From contig NC_034010.1 in NCBI RefSeq assembly GCF_000346465.2, forward strand, positions 28,312,787 to 28,376,786: a DNA stretch of 64,000 nt. Reading direction: 5' to 3'. The position numbers were made by a program, and so were the translations under genes. Shown here one piece after another: positions 46,076-58,449 of the stretch. This DNA comes from Prunus persica (taxonomy: Eukaryota > Streptophyta > Magnoliopsida > Rosales > Rosaceae). Under the pieces are notes generated by a model. It did no database searches and was not told the origin of the DNA. It saw nothing but the letters and a program-made list of their open reading frames with translations. How positions within the stretch are numbered: position 1 is the stretch's first letter; every line of letters begins with the position of its first letter.

Positions 46076-46924
46076 ATATATCTCAAATTGATCTTAGCAG
46101 ACCAATTCTTTTACTGCATGGGCTTACAAAATTGAACGGATATGAACAGTAAGAATTGCTTATCTGACCCAGCTGGTCCTGGAACAGAGAGGACAAGTTG
46201 TGATGCATTGGAAGCTATCATCATCTCAGATGAAAAATGGGCTGCTTCTAGAATTGGGGTAAACTTTAAAACCTTCTGATGAGATATAAGCTTTGCTGAT
46301 GTACAGATCACCATTATATACCGCTGTAACCTAGTAAAATACACTGAAAAGATTCACGACAAGAGGAGATTCGAATTTGGGATATTTTTAATTCTGAAAA
46401 AAGGAAAAAGCATCACGAAAGAAGAGTTAGTCGATTGTACACAAAATAATATTTGTTCATAATTCTCTCAATTTGAGAGGCATTAAAAAATAATACAATT
46501 ATCTTAAATTGTCATTATATGTCTCTGTTTAGCAATTGAAAAGTATGTAAAGCTTACGGTAAGAATAGCATATTCCACTACCTGAATGAATCTCATCATT
46601 GTCATTTGAGCAAAAACAAAAAGAATCTCATCATTGTATGGGCTAATATTTTGGCTTAAATTTTCCCAACAACGCCTTTCATGAACACAAATAGATGTTG
46701 GCAAAAATCATTAAGAAAACACTTTTTTCACGAGAATAATGTTTCTTTAACAAAAGGGACAGTTGTTGCCTACGCGAATCTGAGTGTACCTGACGTGGAA
46801 ATTAGTCAGCGATTTGTGGCGTGCCAGAATAAAGGTTGGCAACAGAGAGCCCATCTAATTTCTAAAGCTGACAACATGGAGCCCATCTCGTCTAATTCAT
46901 ATTTGATTTTGAGTTCAAATCCGG

Positions 46925-46956
<32 letters not shown>

Positions 46957-47756
46957 GATAAGTTTTTACTAAATTAACCCTATACCATAACTACATTATA
47001 TCAAATGTCTGATTTATCACTCAATTACTTAACTATATCTAAATCGGATCAAATGTCTGATTTATCTATGAGTAACATAACTATATATATATATATAAAA
47101 GATCAAATCAATTATCTCATTTATCACTTACCTAAAAATGTATCAGATCAAAGTCTGATTTTATCACTCACCTAAAATTAGTACCTAATTATGTCTCCCG
47201 ATATGATCTCAAATAGCAAAACAGGTAAATAATCTACTTGGATCCACAAACATAAGTGTCAGGTAAACTATCCTTTTCTGTTTTTCTTTTTTCTGTTTTT
47301 TTTGTCAAAGTTAACTAGCACAAGATATTGTAGGAATTTGAACCCATGACCACTTTAAAGTATATCAAAAGCTTGGGTCAATCCAACTAACACCTTAGGT
47401 AAATTATCTTCAAAACTATTATATGGTCTAGTCAAAAGTAAATTAACTTAACTAATGTAGTCCATTTATGCAAACTAGACAAGGCATATAAGTTACTACA
47501 AAATAAAATATGCTTGTGAGGTTCATGTTGCTCTGGTGAGAAACACTTATGCCAAACAGGTGTTTTGTAATTCCCGATCACGGGATGCCAAGAGAAAAAA
47601 TTATCACACATGACATACCGTGAGTAGCTGAGAATAGCATACACAAGTTTTTCTGATAGCTGAGATTGTAACAAGCAATAGCTTCTGGAGTTGGATCCAT
47701 CAAATACTTAGGCAGGTCAGATGAAATGATGGGATGCAATGATGTTTATAAAAATG
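46076..47756. other. 3' flank of the PPR gene and intergenic DNA
   Basis: No gene seen. The region contains a TA run (about 46928-46956), repeats of CAAATGTCTGATTTATC near 47000-47060, and the first copy of the CTACGCGAA repeat (46768-46870). Confidence 0.55.
46768..46870. repeat. dispersed repeat, copy 1
   Basis: It contains GTTGCCTACGCGAATCTGAG, then GACGTGGAAATTAGTCAG, then GGTTGGCAACAGAGAGCCCA. Related blocks recur at 48748-48790, 48940-49035 and 50378-50420. Confidence 0.7.
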
Positions 47757-48240
47757 AGAGCAGAGCAACGTGCAGAAACCATTTGGTCGTACTTCCATTG
47801 AAATATAATAAGTGGCAGATTATCAAATAACTCTCAATTGCAAGAAGAAATGATGAATCTATCTAAAATTGACCTCACCAGACCAGACCAGACCGGAACA
47901 GAACAGAAGAGAACATACCAGGCCAGAACAGACCAGCACAAATGTTTCAGTGCATGTGCACAGTGCATGGCCATATAATAAAATCGAATGTGGAGAGATA
48001 TATGAGCGGTAGCAGGAAGTGCTTATCTGAACCTCAACATCATCAGCTGGTCTTTCAACAGAAGAGAGGTCTTTCAACTGAGGTGCATCTAAAATGTTGC
48101 CATCAAAGCTTCTGCATTTTCAGAATCCCCCGAGTGGACAAGTTGTGATGATTTCAGCTCAGATGAAAAGGGGCAGGTTCTACAGTTTTGGGAAGCTGCT
48201 GATGGAGATGCAAGTCAGCTTGGTGACTATTCTATGGCTT
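47757..48240 (+). pseudogene. decayed copy of the 3' end of the PPR gene
   Basis: AGAGCAACGTGCAGAAACCA, then TTCCATTGAAATA, then CAAATAACTCTCA repeat with changes the last 100 bases of the PPR coding sequence at about 45973-46075. Similarity continues into its 3' flank: TGCTTATCTGA, AGCTGGT, GGACAAGTTGTGATG and CTCAGATGAAAA. Stop codons and indels prevent translation. It is a partial segmental duplication. Confidence 0.7.
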
Positions 48241-49564
48241 ATATAAGCGAGTAAAATAGACCGAGCGAATAAATAAATAAAAATCAACCCAAAAAAGTCA
48301 TCGAAAAAAAAAACTAACAATAACGGCATAACCCATATCTTATCTTAAAGATAGTCAGCATAGTTGATTTTTGTGTTTTCAGTTGAATTTTCAGTTTGAT
48401 TTTTGTGCTTAATTTGACAAATTTGCTCAATATAAACACAATAAAGAAATGTGAATTAGACCAATTAATCGGGATAGCTGATGAGGATAGCGACTCCAAC
48501 CCAAATTGAACTCCCCGATCCTGTTAGAGTAAATTTTAGTATAATGATGATGAAAGTAGCATTTCCCCTTCCACTTGAAGAGTCTCATAATTCTTGGTTA
48601 ACTCTTCTCGTAAACAGTTTTCACTCAAAGACAAGACAAGATAGATATTTGTGGGAAAAGTATGAGTTGATGAGAAATGTCCCAAAATTTAATCACAGAG
48701 ACTGGTCCCAGGAGAATATACTTGTTTTATTTTATCTAAGAGACAGTTGTCTCCTACGCGAAGCTGACTGTATATGTCGTGGCGTCCAATTATTATCCTC
48801 TATATTGGGATCCAATTATAAATCCGTACCACGAATCTCTCTCCTCCGTCCCTCATTTTTCACACAAACATACAATACAAGTGCACTTTATAAACTTTAA
48901 ACCTAGCCAGCCAACGTCCCAAATTCATCCCACCATTCGTCTGACGTGGAAATTAGTCAGTGCCAGATACCAAGGGCTGGCAACAGAGAACCCGTCTAAC
49001 TTCTAAGGCTGGCAACAGAGAGAGCCCATCTAAATGACATTTCAGCTTTATTTTATTACATGATTAGGGGGTAATTATATTACTCATTAAATTCTTCTTC
49101 TTCTCTTTTTAGAAACATTAATTTTATGGATTTGATAAATCACTCACGTGATACGGTTATGTCATTGATTCACAAAAAGGTTTGATTGGATAATCACTAT
49201 ATCTGAATTATTTTATTTAGTAAATAGTTAATGGAGAAAATTAACAACTAACCTTCTCTTTTATACATTCCTGCTCTACCTTCTGATTCTCACCTTCTAA
49301 CTTGGTGCACTTATCCAATTAAATTATCTATCTTTTAGGCTATCCATCCAACGTCATCTCTAAAGAAAAACCAACCAAATAAGGGAATATTTAGTCATTT
49401 AATTTTCATGAAATAAATAATTTTATAAAAAAAAAAATCAATGTTTTTTATTAAACCCTAACTTAACGGGAAGGATTTTATGTTAAAGATTAATTACGAA
49501 TAAATAATAAATAAATAAATTCAGTGTTCTGATTAAACCCTAACCACGGGAATGATTTTATCTA
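48241..49564. other. intergenic, repeat-derived
   Basis: Contains two further copies of the dispersed CTACGCGAA/GTGGAAATTAG repeat (48748 and 48940 onward). An open frame at 48481-48900 has no domain and overlaps the repeat, so I do not call it a gene. Confidence 0.5.
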
Positions 49565-49825
49565 TCTATATATATAAAGCAAAAGGCAGAGAATGGTGAA
49601 ACATTCAAAATACCAGAAAATATCCTTAGTTAATGCAAACATTAAAAACTAAACTTATTAATTAAATGAGGATAATATGGTAAATTCACACTTTTTATAA
49701 AAAAAATTAAAATTAAATAAAAAATAATGGATCCTATTTTTATGGAACACTTTTTAAGTCTAAAATTTTAAATTTTTTTTAAAAAATGCCTCTCGCAAGC
49801 GCGGAAGCACATGCAGAGAGGCTAG
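49565..49825 (+). mobile_element. small non-autonomous Helitron
   Basis: It starts TCTATATATATAAAGCAAAA, preceded by A, and ends CTAG followed by T, as expected for Helitron insertion between A and T. Just before the end, CCTCTC and GAGAGG form the arms of a 3' hairpin (49791-49821). The 261-bp body has no helicase and is AT-rich. Confidence 0.7.
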
Positions 49826-50946
49826 TGTTAAGAACTGGATAAAGACTTTATTATTATTTCGTTGAGAAGATAAAGACTTGTAATCTCAACTAATGAATCC
49901 CATGTAAGGTACATATTTAAAAAAATAACAATTCAATGCAGTAACATATAATTCCTTAACTAGTCTTTAACACAAATATCCCAACTCTAGCATAAGATAT
50001 TGTTTATAAATGGCAAAACAATGGCAACTTAGTTGACATTTTGTACTACTCACTGTTTTGATTGTATGTAACATTGAAAGATAAAACCAAAAAGAATAAA
50101 GTAAAAGAAGAAGATACATAAAGAACGTAGCTGGTGTTCCTCATATTTAAATTTGATAATCAAATAACATGCGTTCTCCTTTATTTGATAATCAAATAGA
50201 TAACATTCCCAATATTTGATATTCAACTATATTCAACTTTAGATGAATAAGATAATTAGATTGTGATTACGATCTAAAATAAGAAATTAGGTAATAATCT
50301 CAACTTGCTCTAAACCCATTATTCTAGTACTTATTAGTCAGCATTAAATGTGGACCATAGACAGGATAATGCGGACGGTCTGTCTACGTGAATCTGACTG
50401 TGCATGTCGTGGCATCCATTCACCAATTCATAATGGCCGTTGACGGTTCCCAATTTTTAGGCATACTTTTATTCGGATACTTCCAAAGTCCCGAAATTCT
50501 ATCCCGAAATTTGTGTAATGTAGAAAAATTTGTTACTGGTGTTTGAGGCGTGAGAAATTAAGCTAAGAATATACCCAGCCATTGCAAGCCAAACCTAAAC
50601 ACCCAAAGAAAACAGAAAAAACAAAGCAAAAGAGGAAAAAAAGAAAAAGGAAAAAAAAGAAGAAGATATCCAAAAGTGTGATTGTAACAGATGGGTGAGT
50701 ATAAGCAGGGCAGGCAACACCGTGCATGAGATGAGAACAAATCACCCACGTACAAAATTCCAAATTGGATAAATACTTCATTTCTGGATTTTTCCTGGAT
50801 ATAAAATAAATAAATAAATAAATTTTTTATAAAAAAATGTGCACAGATATCATATTTCGCTGTGACCGCAACCAACTTGACCAAATCATAGTATTTTTCT
50901 CCATCGACATCTCTTGTTCCTCTCCACACCCTTTTCCAAAAACTAA
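49826..50946. other. intergenic, upstream of SDH
   Basis: No gene seen. A copy of the dispersed CTACGTGAATCTGACTGTGC repeat lies at about 50386. The rest is the SDH promoter region. Confidence 0.5.
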
Positions 50947-50954
50947 TATAAATA
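50947..50954 (+). promoter_or_regulatory. TATA box of the sorbitol dehydrogenase gene
   Basis: TATAAATA about 220 bp before the ATG, followed by a CT-rich leader with repeated CTTCTCTTTC motifs (51030-51110), typical of plant 5' UTRs. Confidence 0.6.
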
Positions 50955-51172
50955 CCACATCGTAGACACACTCTGCTCATTCAGAAAGTACTCATCGTTT
51001 GTCTTTCTTACCTTCAGGCCTTCACACACCCGTTCTCTCTCTCTCTTTGTTTTTCAAGTTCTTCTCTTTCCTTCAAGTTCTTCTCTTTCTTTCAATTTCT
51101 TGCCTTTCAAACGCCCAGATTCCCTCGTTTCTCTTCTCTTTTCTTTCAACCACAAAACAGAGCAAGTAAAAA

Positions 51173-52911
51173 ATGGGCAAGGGAGGGATGTCTTCTCAGG
51201 GAGGGGCTCTAGAAGCCCATGTTGAACAAGAAAACATGGCTGCTTGGCTGGTGGGTGTGAACACCCTCAGGATTCAACCTTTCAAGCTCCCTACTGTTGG
51301 TATGATTTTGATCTCTGTTTATGTTATCAAAACCTTATACATGTATGACATTCTTTCACTGCTTCTGTCAAATTGTTCTCAATGATGCTCCTGCCTGACA
51401 TTCTGTTTCCTTTTTTCTTGGGATTTCTTAATTTTTAGGTCCCAATGATGTCAGAGTCAAGATAAAGGCTGTTGGGATATGCGGAAGTGATGTCCACTAC
51501 CTTAAGGTTCGCCTCCCTCTCCTGTCTTTTTTCCCCCTGGTTCTGAATCTGATGCATATTCATTGTTCCGTTTTGGTTTGGTTTTGAAAACCCGTATGGT
51601 TTTAGAACCAAAATTTGGTTTTATCCAACAGATCAGTACTTAATTCTCCTGTTTTAATTCTTTTCTTTTTTTGGCCATTTTTCAGACCATGAAATGTGCA
51701 GACTTTGTTGTTCAAGAGCCAATGGTAATTGGGCATGAATGTGCTGGGATCGTTGACGAAGTTGGTAGCTTGGTGAAGAATCTGGTGCCCGGAGATCGCG
51801 TGGCTCTAGAGCCCGGCATCAGCTGCTGGAGATGTGAGCAGTGCAAGGGCGGGCGATACAATCTCTGCCCTGACATGAAGTTCTTCGCCACCCCACCAGT
51901 CCACGGCTCATTGGCAAATCAGGTAACAAAAACCCACCCATAAAGTTTTCATCTTTCTATGATCTCTGTACCAAACTGGAGCCAGTTATTGATGGGCATT
52001 TTTTCTTTTTCGGTTTTGGGTTCAGATTGTGCACCCTGCAGATCTGTGCTTCAAGCTCCCGGAGAATGTGAGTTTGGAAGAAGGCGCCATGTGCGAGCCT
52101 CTGAGTGTTGGTGTTCATGCCTGTCGGCGAGCCAACATCGGCCCAGAAACAAATGTCCTGGTGATCGGAGCAGGGCCAATCGGGCTTGTGTCGGTGCTCT
52201 CTGCTCGTGCTTTTGGGGCGGCCAGAATTGTCATTGTGGATGTGGATGATGAGCGCTTATCCATTGCAAAGTCTCTCGGCGCCGACGACGCCGTCAAAGT
52301 CTCCACAAACCCTCAGGTTTCTATCTTTGCCACGGTCATAGTTGATTTTAAAATTCTTAGATTTGATTTTGAAAACCATTTTTTTAATTCTTAATTTAAA
52401 TTTATCTCAACAGGATTTAGAAGATGAAGTTTCTAAGATAAGTAAGGCCATGAAAGGTGGAGTAGATGTGAGCTTTGACTGCGTGGGTTTTAATAAAACT
52501 ATGTCAACGGCCCTCAGCGCCACCCGTCCGGGCGGCAAAGTTTGCCTCGTGGGCATGGGTCACGGCGTCATGACTGTCCCCCTCACACCTGCCGCTGCCA
52601 GGTAATTAATTAATAGTAAATCACTTGTTTAATCCCCACTAATAAGGACAAGTAAACTAGTTTATTAGGCCTAGTGGATGGTGAGGGTGTTTGATAAATG
52701 TCTTTTCTCTTGACACAGGGAAGTTGATGTGGTTGGAATATTCCGGTACAAGAACACATGGCCGCTGTGCCTCGAGTTTTTGAGAACCGGTAAGATCGAT
52801 GTGAAGCCCCTCATAACGCACCGTTTCGGATTCTCCCAGAAGGAGATTGAAGAAGCCTTCGAAACCAGCGCGCGTGGCGGAAATGCCATAAAAGTCATGT
52901 TTAATTTGTAA
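51173..52911 (+). CDS. SDH: NAD-dependent sorbitol dehydrogenase (L-iditol 2-dehydrogenase)
   Basis: Zinc medium-chain dehydrogenase that oxidises sorbitol to fructose with NAD+ in the cytosol. In Rosaceae this opens translocated sorbitol to sink metabolism. Six exons, 51173-51299, 51439-51506, 51686-51922, 52026-52316, 52414-52601 and 52719-52911, give 367 residues. Catalytic zinc ligands are Cys57 (GICGSDVHY), His82 and Glu83 (VIGHECAG). Structural-zinc cysteines are at 112, 115, 118 and 126 ([16 protein letters not shown]). The NAD fold shows GAGPIG at 192-197 with Asp216 in VIVDVDDE, the acidic residue that favours NAD over NADP. The GKVCLVGMG and ending KVMFNL blocks are present. Intron phases are consistent throughout. 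No signal peptide is seen. By gene order it matches At5g51970. Confidence 0.95.
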
Positions 52912-55127
52912 AGTTGAGAGAGCTACTACAAGTTTTTACCTTATCCAATTTCTTATTAGAAAGGTCGGCGAGAACATTATCCGTTAACAAGGCATTGTTG
53001 AATAAGTGCCATTGTATGAATTAAACAATAATAAATATTAATAGTATTTTTTTAGTTCTTATTTGTAACTCGTATGGACTTGTGGTTGTGTTGGTTGACT
53101 TTGGATGCGTGGCTAATCTTTTTCTTGGGCATACACGGAGAAGAAAGGAAATTTCTTCTAGTTATAGTTGAATGTCGTGATCATTAACTACCCATTATCC
53201 TTTTAATTAGGGTAACATAAACACTCATCTAGCCCAATATCCATGGATGAGTGTGATCCAATCCACTTAATAAAATATCAGAAATTGCAACAACTTAAGT
53301 CAAACTCTACCCATTTGCCTCCTAAATACCTACATACCGTCCAAGGTGAGCAAAATTCTCACAAATTACATTTGTCATCAACTCTCTATACGAAATGACG
53401 TATTGATACATGCCATGCCAGAGTCAGGTTCAAAGTAAATTTTTTTAAATTACTACCGAATGGAAGATTGAATTCAAATGTAAAAGGACGGTTGGATATA
53501 ATATACCTACGGAGAAAAAAAGAAAAATATTTCGGGTAGTCAATAGTTGCATCTCGTCATCATCAACTACCCAATAAATTTGGACATTACTTTTCTCACC
53601 ACTCTTAATTAGGGATGGCCCATTGATGAGTGTGATTTAATCCACTTAATAAATATCAGAAATCGTAACAATTTGAGTCAAACTCTATACATGTTAGTCT
53701 TATTTCTTAAAAGTAGGTTAGGTTTAGAGTCCTCCTTTTAAACAATATGATATTTTAAACTATTTAGGAGGGGACAACATTAAGGTGCAAGATGCGAACA
53801 CACCGACTAAATCAATTGATATATCCTTTTCTTTTATTTATTTTATAGAAAGGATAAGAATATAGTTATAATAGACTTTTATAACGGGTCAATAAATACA
53901 CAACAAGCTCATCACAAATATATATTATTATCGTTATCCAACCAACGATAGAGAAAGACCAAAGGCTAGTTAGTGACATGAGGCATTACAAAGTGGATTC
54001 AAATTTTTTTGGTTACAAAGTGGATTCAAATTTAAATGAGGAAGGAGGGATACATTATTTGGTAAAGAAAGCATGGCGAAGAGAGTTGGTACCACCATAC
54101 AAAAATGAGTCATGCTCCCACGTGGACTTGGATTCTACAATTTTTATTTATTTATGAAGACTTGGATTTTACTTGATACTTGAAGAAATAGCAAGAAAAG
54201 AAAAAACCCTAATGCTTGGGGTCCCCCTATCCTATAAATTTTTGGGCTCAAACTCTTACCTACTCACTGAATGCAACCTTCCCTCACCTACTCGTTAGAG
54301 CTGACTTTTGTTAGGTATTAAGGATGCCATTGGCTGAGGTTGACTCAGATTCTGGGGTGGGCACCGTGTGGGTGGGAATTATGCAACAATATTAACATGG
54401 AGTTAGGCACGTGTGTACAAGTGCAACAGGACAACTTGGCCCATGATTTCTCCCTTGTCAAGGTAAGAAGGCTGCACCAGCACATGCACATGCACATGAA
54501 CATGAGGTTGCCGACCTTTGTTTTTAACCTATGGCCCACAAACAAAAAACAAATGAAAGGAAATAAATGTATAGTCCTCTGCGTTTACAGAATATACGAA
54601 TATGCTTTTAGAAGTAACAGTACACAAAATATATACCATTACCCAAAAATAAAAATTACATTATCTTTTAGAGCCCACAAACTCATCGAAGTAAAATGGA
54701 CTTGTCAATGTGCTAACTTTTATTTATTTTTTCTTAAAAGACGACCAGAGAAAAATTTGTCCTGCGTTTACACTCCAAAGTCTAAAACATTAACGCATAC
54801 AGATGATCCATAAAGCTCGCTCTCTAGGGAGATTTGTCCCGCAGTCGGTCGCAACTTTGCATGGGCCAAGATGCTTTCTTTACGTCCATGGCACACAGTA
54901 AAGGGCGGACTGCGAGCAGTGCTGCTGCTGATGCGACTAACTCCTACCTCTATAAATCCAAAAGCTCTCCAACCCATCATATCAGTCTGACCCCAAAAAA
55001 GAAAATAAAAAAGAAGCATAATCTCTTCCTCGGACCTACACTTACAAATGAACCCCAGAAAAATGAAAATCAAAAAAGAAAAAAAAAATTAATAATACAT
55101 TGTGGCCTGTATAAATAATCTCCCTCC
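52912..55127. other. intergenic, SDH 3' side
   Basis: No gene seen. The region holds a diverged local duplication (about 53170-53340 and 53545-53705) and a short tandem repeat of TACAAAGTGGATTCAAAT near 53990-54032. A plus-strand frame at 54340-54813 is CAT/CAC-rich and has no domain. Confidence 0.5.
53170..53705. repeat. diverged local duplication downstream of SDH
   Basis: GATGAGTGTGATCCAATCCA, then CTTAATAAAATATCAGAAAT, then GTCAAACTCTA at about 53244-53315 recurs with changes at about 53615-53690. The upstream ATCATTAACTACCC and ATCATCAACTACCC also match, giving an offset of about 370 bp. Confidence 0.65.
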
Positions 55128-58100
55128 TTAGGCGGTTGGAGCCGGGTCAGCCACCCATTTCCATACTTTCACTTGACCGGTTCCATCACCCGTGAAAAAC
55201 AAGCCACCAGGGCCTACCTGGATTGATCTTATCTCCTCTTTTGAAAAAATTTTACCCCTCTCGGAAAACCTAGACCATATAATAGAACCAAAGAAAACAA
55301 TTAGAGCAAAGTAAGATGCTTGAAAAATATGTTACCTAAAAAAGAAAAGTAAAAGAACTAGGGCAGAGAGGGGGTGTTGAAATCTCACGCTGGCAAATCA
55401 TAGACGCGGACAGTGTTGTCATTGCAAGCGCACAGCAAGACGGGCTTGGCTTCTGAATCATGCATCCCGCACAGTGTAATCAAACCCTACAGCAAGGTCA
55501 TAAGCATTAAAGACTTGACATTTCACGTCGGGAATCGAAATTCATAGATAACCTATAATGATAACGGGTCCAGGAAACTGAAAATTAAGTACTAGGTGAA
55601 AGACTTTATAGTGGGGAATAGAACTTATGATAACAGGTCCAGGAAACTGAAAATTAAGCACTAGGTGAAAGACTTTATAGTGGGGAATAAAACTTATGAC
55701 TACGGCTTTCAAATCAAACTACCTGCATAACACGCTAACAAAGATGACTACATAATTCTAACTAAACATAATTTGCTACACAAACAGAACTTGCATTAGA
55801 GCTTCTAAATGGTAGGCCATGGAGTTTCAGCCTTCAATATTCCTCCGGGAAAACTTAAAAATGCCTATCTTGTTCTTAATCAATGCAGGAATAGCAATAT
55901 AACTGAATAATGAAGACATGTATTGAAACATAAACAACATACATGTTCTTCCTTGTGAGTGTATGTTACTTCCAAGTTTCCACTTTGAGTAGCAACCCAG
56001 ACCTGCACAAACCAAACAATTGGAACTAAATAAGTTTACAGTCCAAGCGCAATACACAGTTACACATACACACCCACAAAAATCCTTATAAATCATAGAA
56101 GTGAGACAAACCTTTAATTGTTGATCCAAAGAACATGATAAAAGAAACTGATCCCAGCAAAGAACAGACATCACAACTGAAGTATGCTCTGTTAGTGTTT
56201 GTATACACTGCAATGTTTCCAGGCTCCAAACCTAAAAGAATACCACATGAGCATGAGCATGACATGACTGAACTACACTTGTGGAGCAATTAATGGTCTT
56301 CACGAGTGTTCCACCAGCAAGCGTTTATGCTTATTGCAGAATACGTATGATACTAAATCCAACTTACCCTTATAGAATGGTCCATTGAACCAGAGTAAAG
56401 CCTATTTGCTCCAACTACTAATGAAACAACTGCAAGAGTGTGACCTTTCAACGATGCAGCTGGTTCGAAGCAATTAGTAACGGCATTAAATTTCCATGCC
56501 AATATAGAACCATCCTGCATCAAAAGAAAATTTTGGCTAAATATTAAAAAAAAAATGCTGATTCCATACATGCATGCACAAAGGAAAATGGAGAGGGAGC
56601 AATGGAGGAAGTAGTAGATGCAAGCGCCTTCCACAATGGGATGCAATCTGCTTTTTTCAAGATTTAAATATGATTATAAAAATAATAAAAAACCAGCGTG
56701 CTCCCTCAATATGGTCTATAATTGGATGGTTCACACAACGATGCTGCTGTGAGCACAGAAATACTCACAGCTGAAAGCCCCTAACAAGGAGAGGAACCAA
56801 ACATAAAATTAAACCATAAAAGTGGTCAAGGAATTACCTGCGTACCAGCAAAGAGCAAATCATTACCCACAACCAGGGCATAAACTTGTCCTACAGGCCC
56901 ACTAAGACTCAGTTCAGAGTTAGTTTGGGTGTTCCATGCCTACAAAACCATATCCACAACCGAACGAGGCAAAATATCATTATAGTCTGCTGCTATAAGC
57001 TTAATTTTTAGGAGATTCGTCCTGCCTACCTTTACAACATCTGGTATACCAACAAATACCCAAGGACCTTCACTGATCATACAACCTACTTCACCGCCAA
57101 GATTAATTACTCCCAGGCACTGCAAAATGAACAAATACAAGCACATGAATTATTTTCCTACCCCTCTGGATTGACAATGAGACATGTGAAAAAATATTAT
57201 CCAACTATCTAAACTGAGCACAAGGAACTGGTGATTAAGAAAACAAAATAATTGAGACATGAGAAAAAAATCTCTAGAAAGCTCTCCAGTTCTCCCCATA
57301 AAATCTCTCAAGACCCTTCTATGCATCCTATAATACAAGCCATGTTTCCCTTCTACAGTTTTTATCATTGCCACTCATAAGTCCCCACACTTTACTCGCT
57401 GAAGTAATCTCTCCAATAATTTGACTACAATTTGAAAAGGACTGTGGTCAGCTGCATTTTAGTGTTGTTGATTACTTTCTACTTTCTTTACAGAGATATT
57501 ACCTGGCATTACAATTTTCACATTCCTATCAGGGGATGACATCCTTAAAATCATTATTGGTAGGAAATTCCCGTGTCCAGTGCTTACAAATCAACTAAAC
57601 TAAGCCCTCATCTAAAGTTTATAAATGGGATACGCTACAGGAGTTCTTTTGCCCATTCCAATTAAAGATTGAACTTTCGGCTACCAAATAGAAAGGGAAC
57701 AGAACTATATCTTACTTAACTATAAATTCTTAGGAACCAAACATAGAATTGAAAATTGGTGTTGCCCAAAAGTGAATGACTACCTGACCAGATTGGCAAT
57801 CCCAAACCCTCACAGTCTGATCCTTACTCCCAGTATAAAGCTTATCAGAGCCAGACGGCAATGCAATCCCACTAACGACCTGTTCACGAAAAACACAAGA
57901 AACCACATCAGTTGACAAAACATAAAGACCAATAAAAGGCCAAAAGTACACAAGAGTAACCCCATAAAATCAATGACAACCCGATATATATAATCTAATC
58001 ACCTTCTGATGCCCATCAAGCTGTGTCAATAAGCTGAAGCTATCCCCCATACTCCAACAATGCAAGAACTTACACTTATCCCCATAGCTACAATTCCCCT

Positions 58101-58449
58101 GAACCCAATAATTACAGACTTTCTCCATCTTCCTAACAAAGACCCTAGTCCCTCCAGTGCGGCCCCACGTCGAAGAAGCCCCGCCATTGAAGTTATTTGG
58201 ACCCCGGTTCCGAGCCGATGGACCGTCGGTGGTAGCAGCAAAGGCGTGATGGCGCTTAGACGACGCCGTTCCGTTGAGACCTTGTTGTGACGGTGGTGGC
58301 GGTAGCTCTCTGTGGAGGAAAGGGCAAGGGTGGCGATTGCACTTGCCTGCCCTCCAATGGAAGCATACCTTCTGGTTCTTGGATGGGTCGGATTGGGGGC
58401 CGCCTAATCTGTGGAAGACCCGTTTGTTGCCCCCTCCATCTACATCCAT
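55128..58449 (-). CDS. ZFWD2: CCCH zinc finger and WD40 repeat protein, ZFWD type
   Basis: RNA-binding type CCCH fingers fused to a WD40 propeller; the cellular role is not well established. Nine exons, 58003-58449, 57784-57879, 57030-57119, 56838-56939, 56368-56514, 56112-56231, 55943-56002, 55389-55486 and 55128-55269, give 433 residues. Finger 1 is Cys29, Cys37, Cys42, His46 (VCFHWRAGKCNRHPCPFLH). Finger 2 is Cys112, Cys120, Cys126, His130 (VCNYWVQGNCSYGDKCKFLH). Between them is a Gly/Asn-rich linker. From about residue 140 come WD repeats: KLYTGSKDQTVRVWD, DGSILAWKF, RLYSGSMDHSIRVWS, FLLSCSLDQQLKVW, VLLCACNDNTVRVYD and LFFTGDGTGQVKVWKW. Every junction keeps frame. By gene order it matches At5g51980. 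Intron 7 contains a 69-bp tandem repeat. Confidence 0.94.
55561..55698. repeat. 69-bp tandem repeat, two units, in a ZFWD intron
   Basis: Units at 55561-55629 and 55630-55698 begin ATAACGGGTCCAGGAAACTG and ATAACAGGTCCAGGAAACTG. They differ at only a few positions, so the duplication is recent. Confidence 0.9.

Noticed and set aside
48481..48900. 139-residue plus-strand frame
   Set aside because: No domain is recognised, and its 3' part is a copy of a dispersed repeat.
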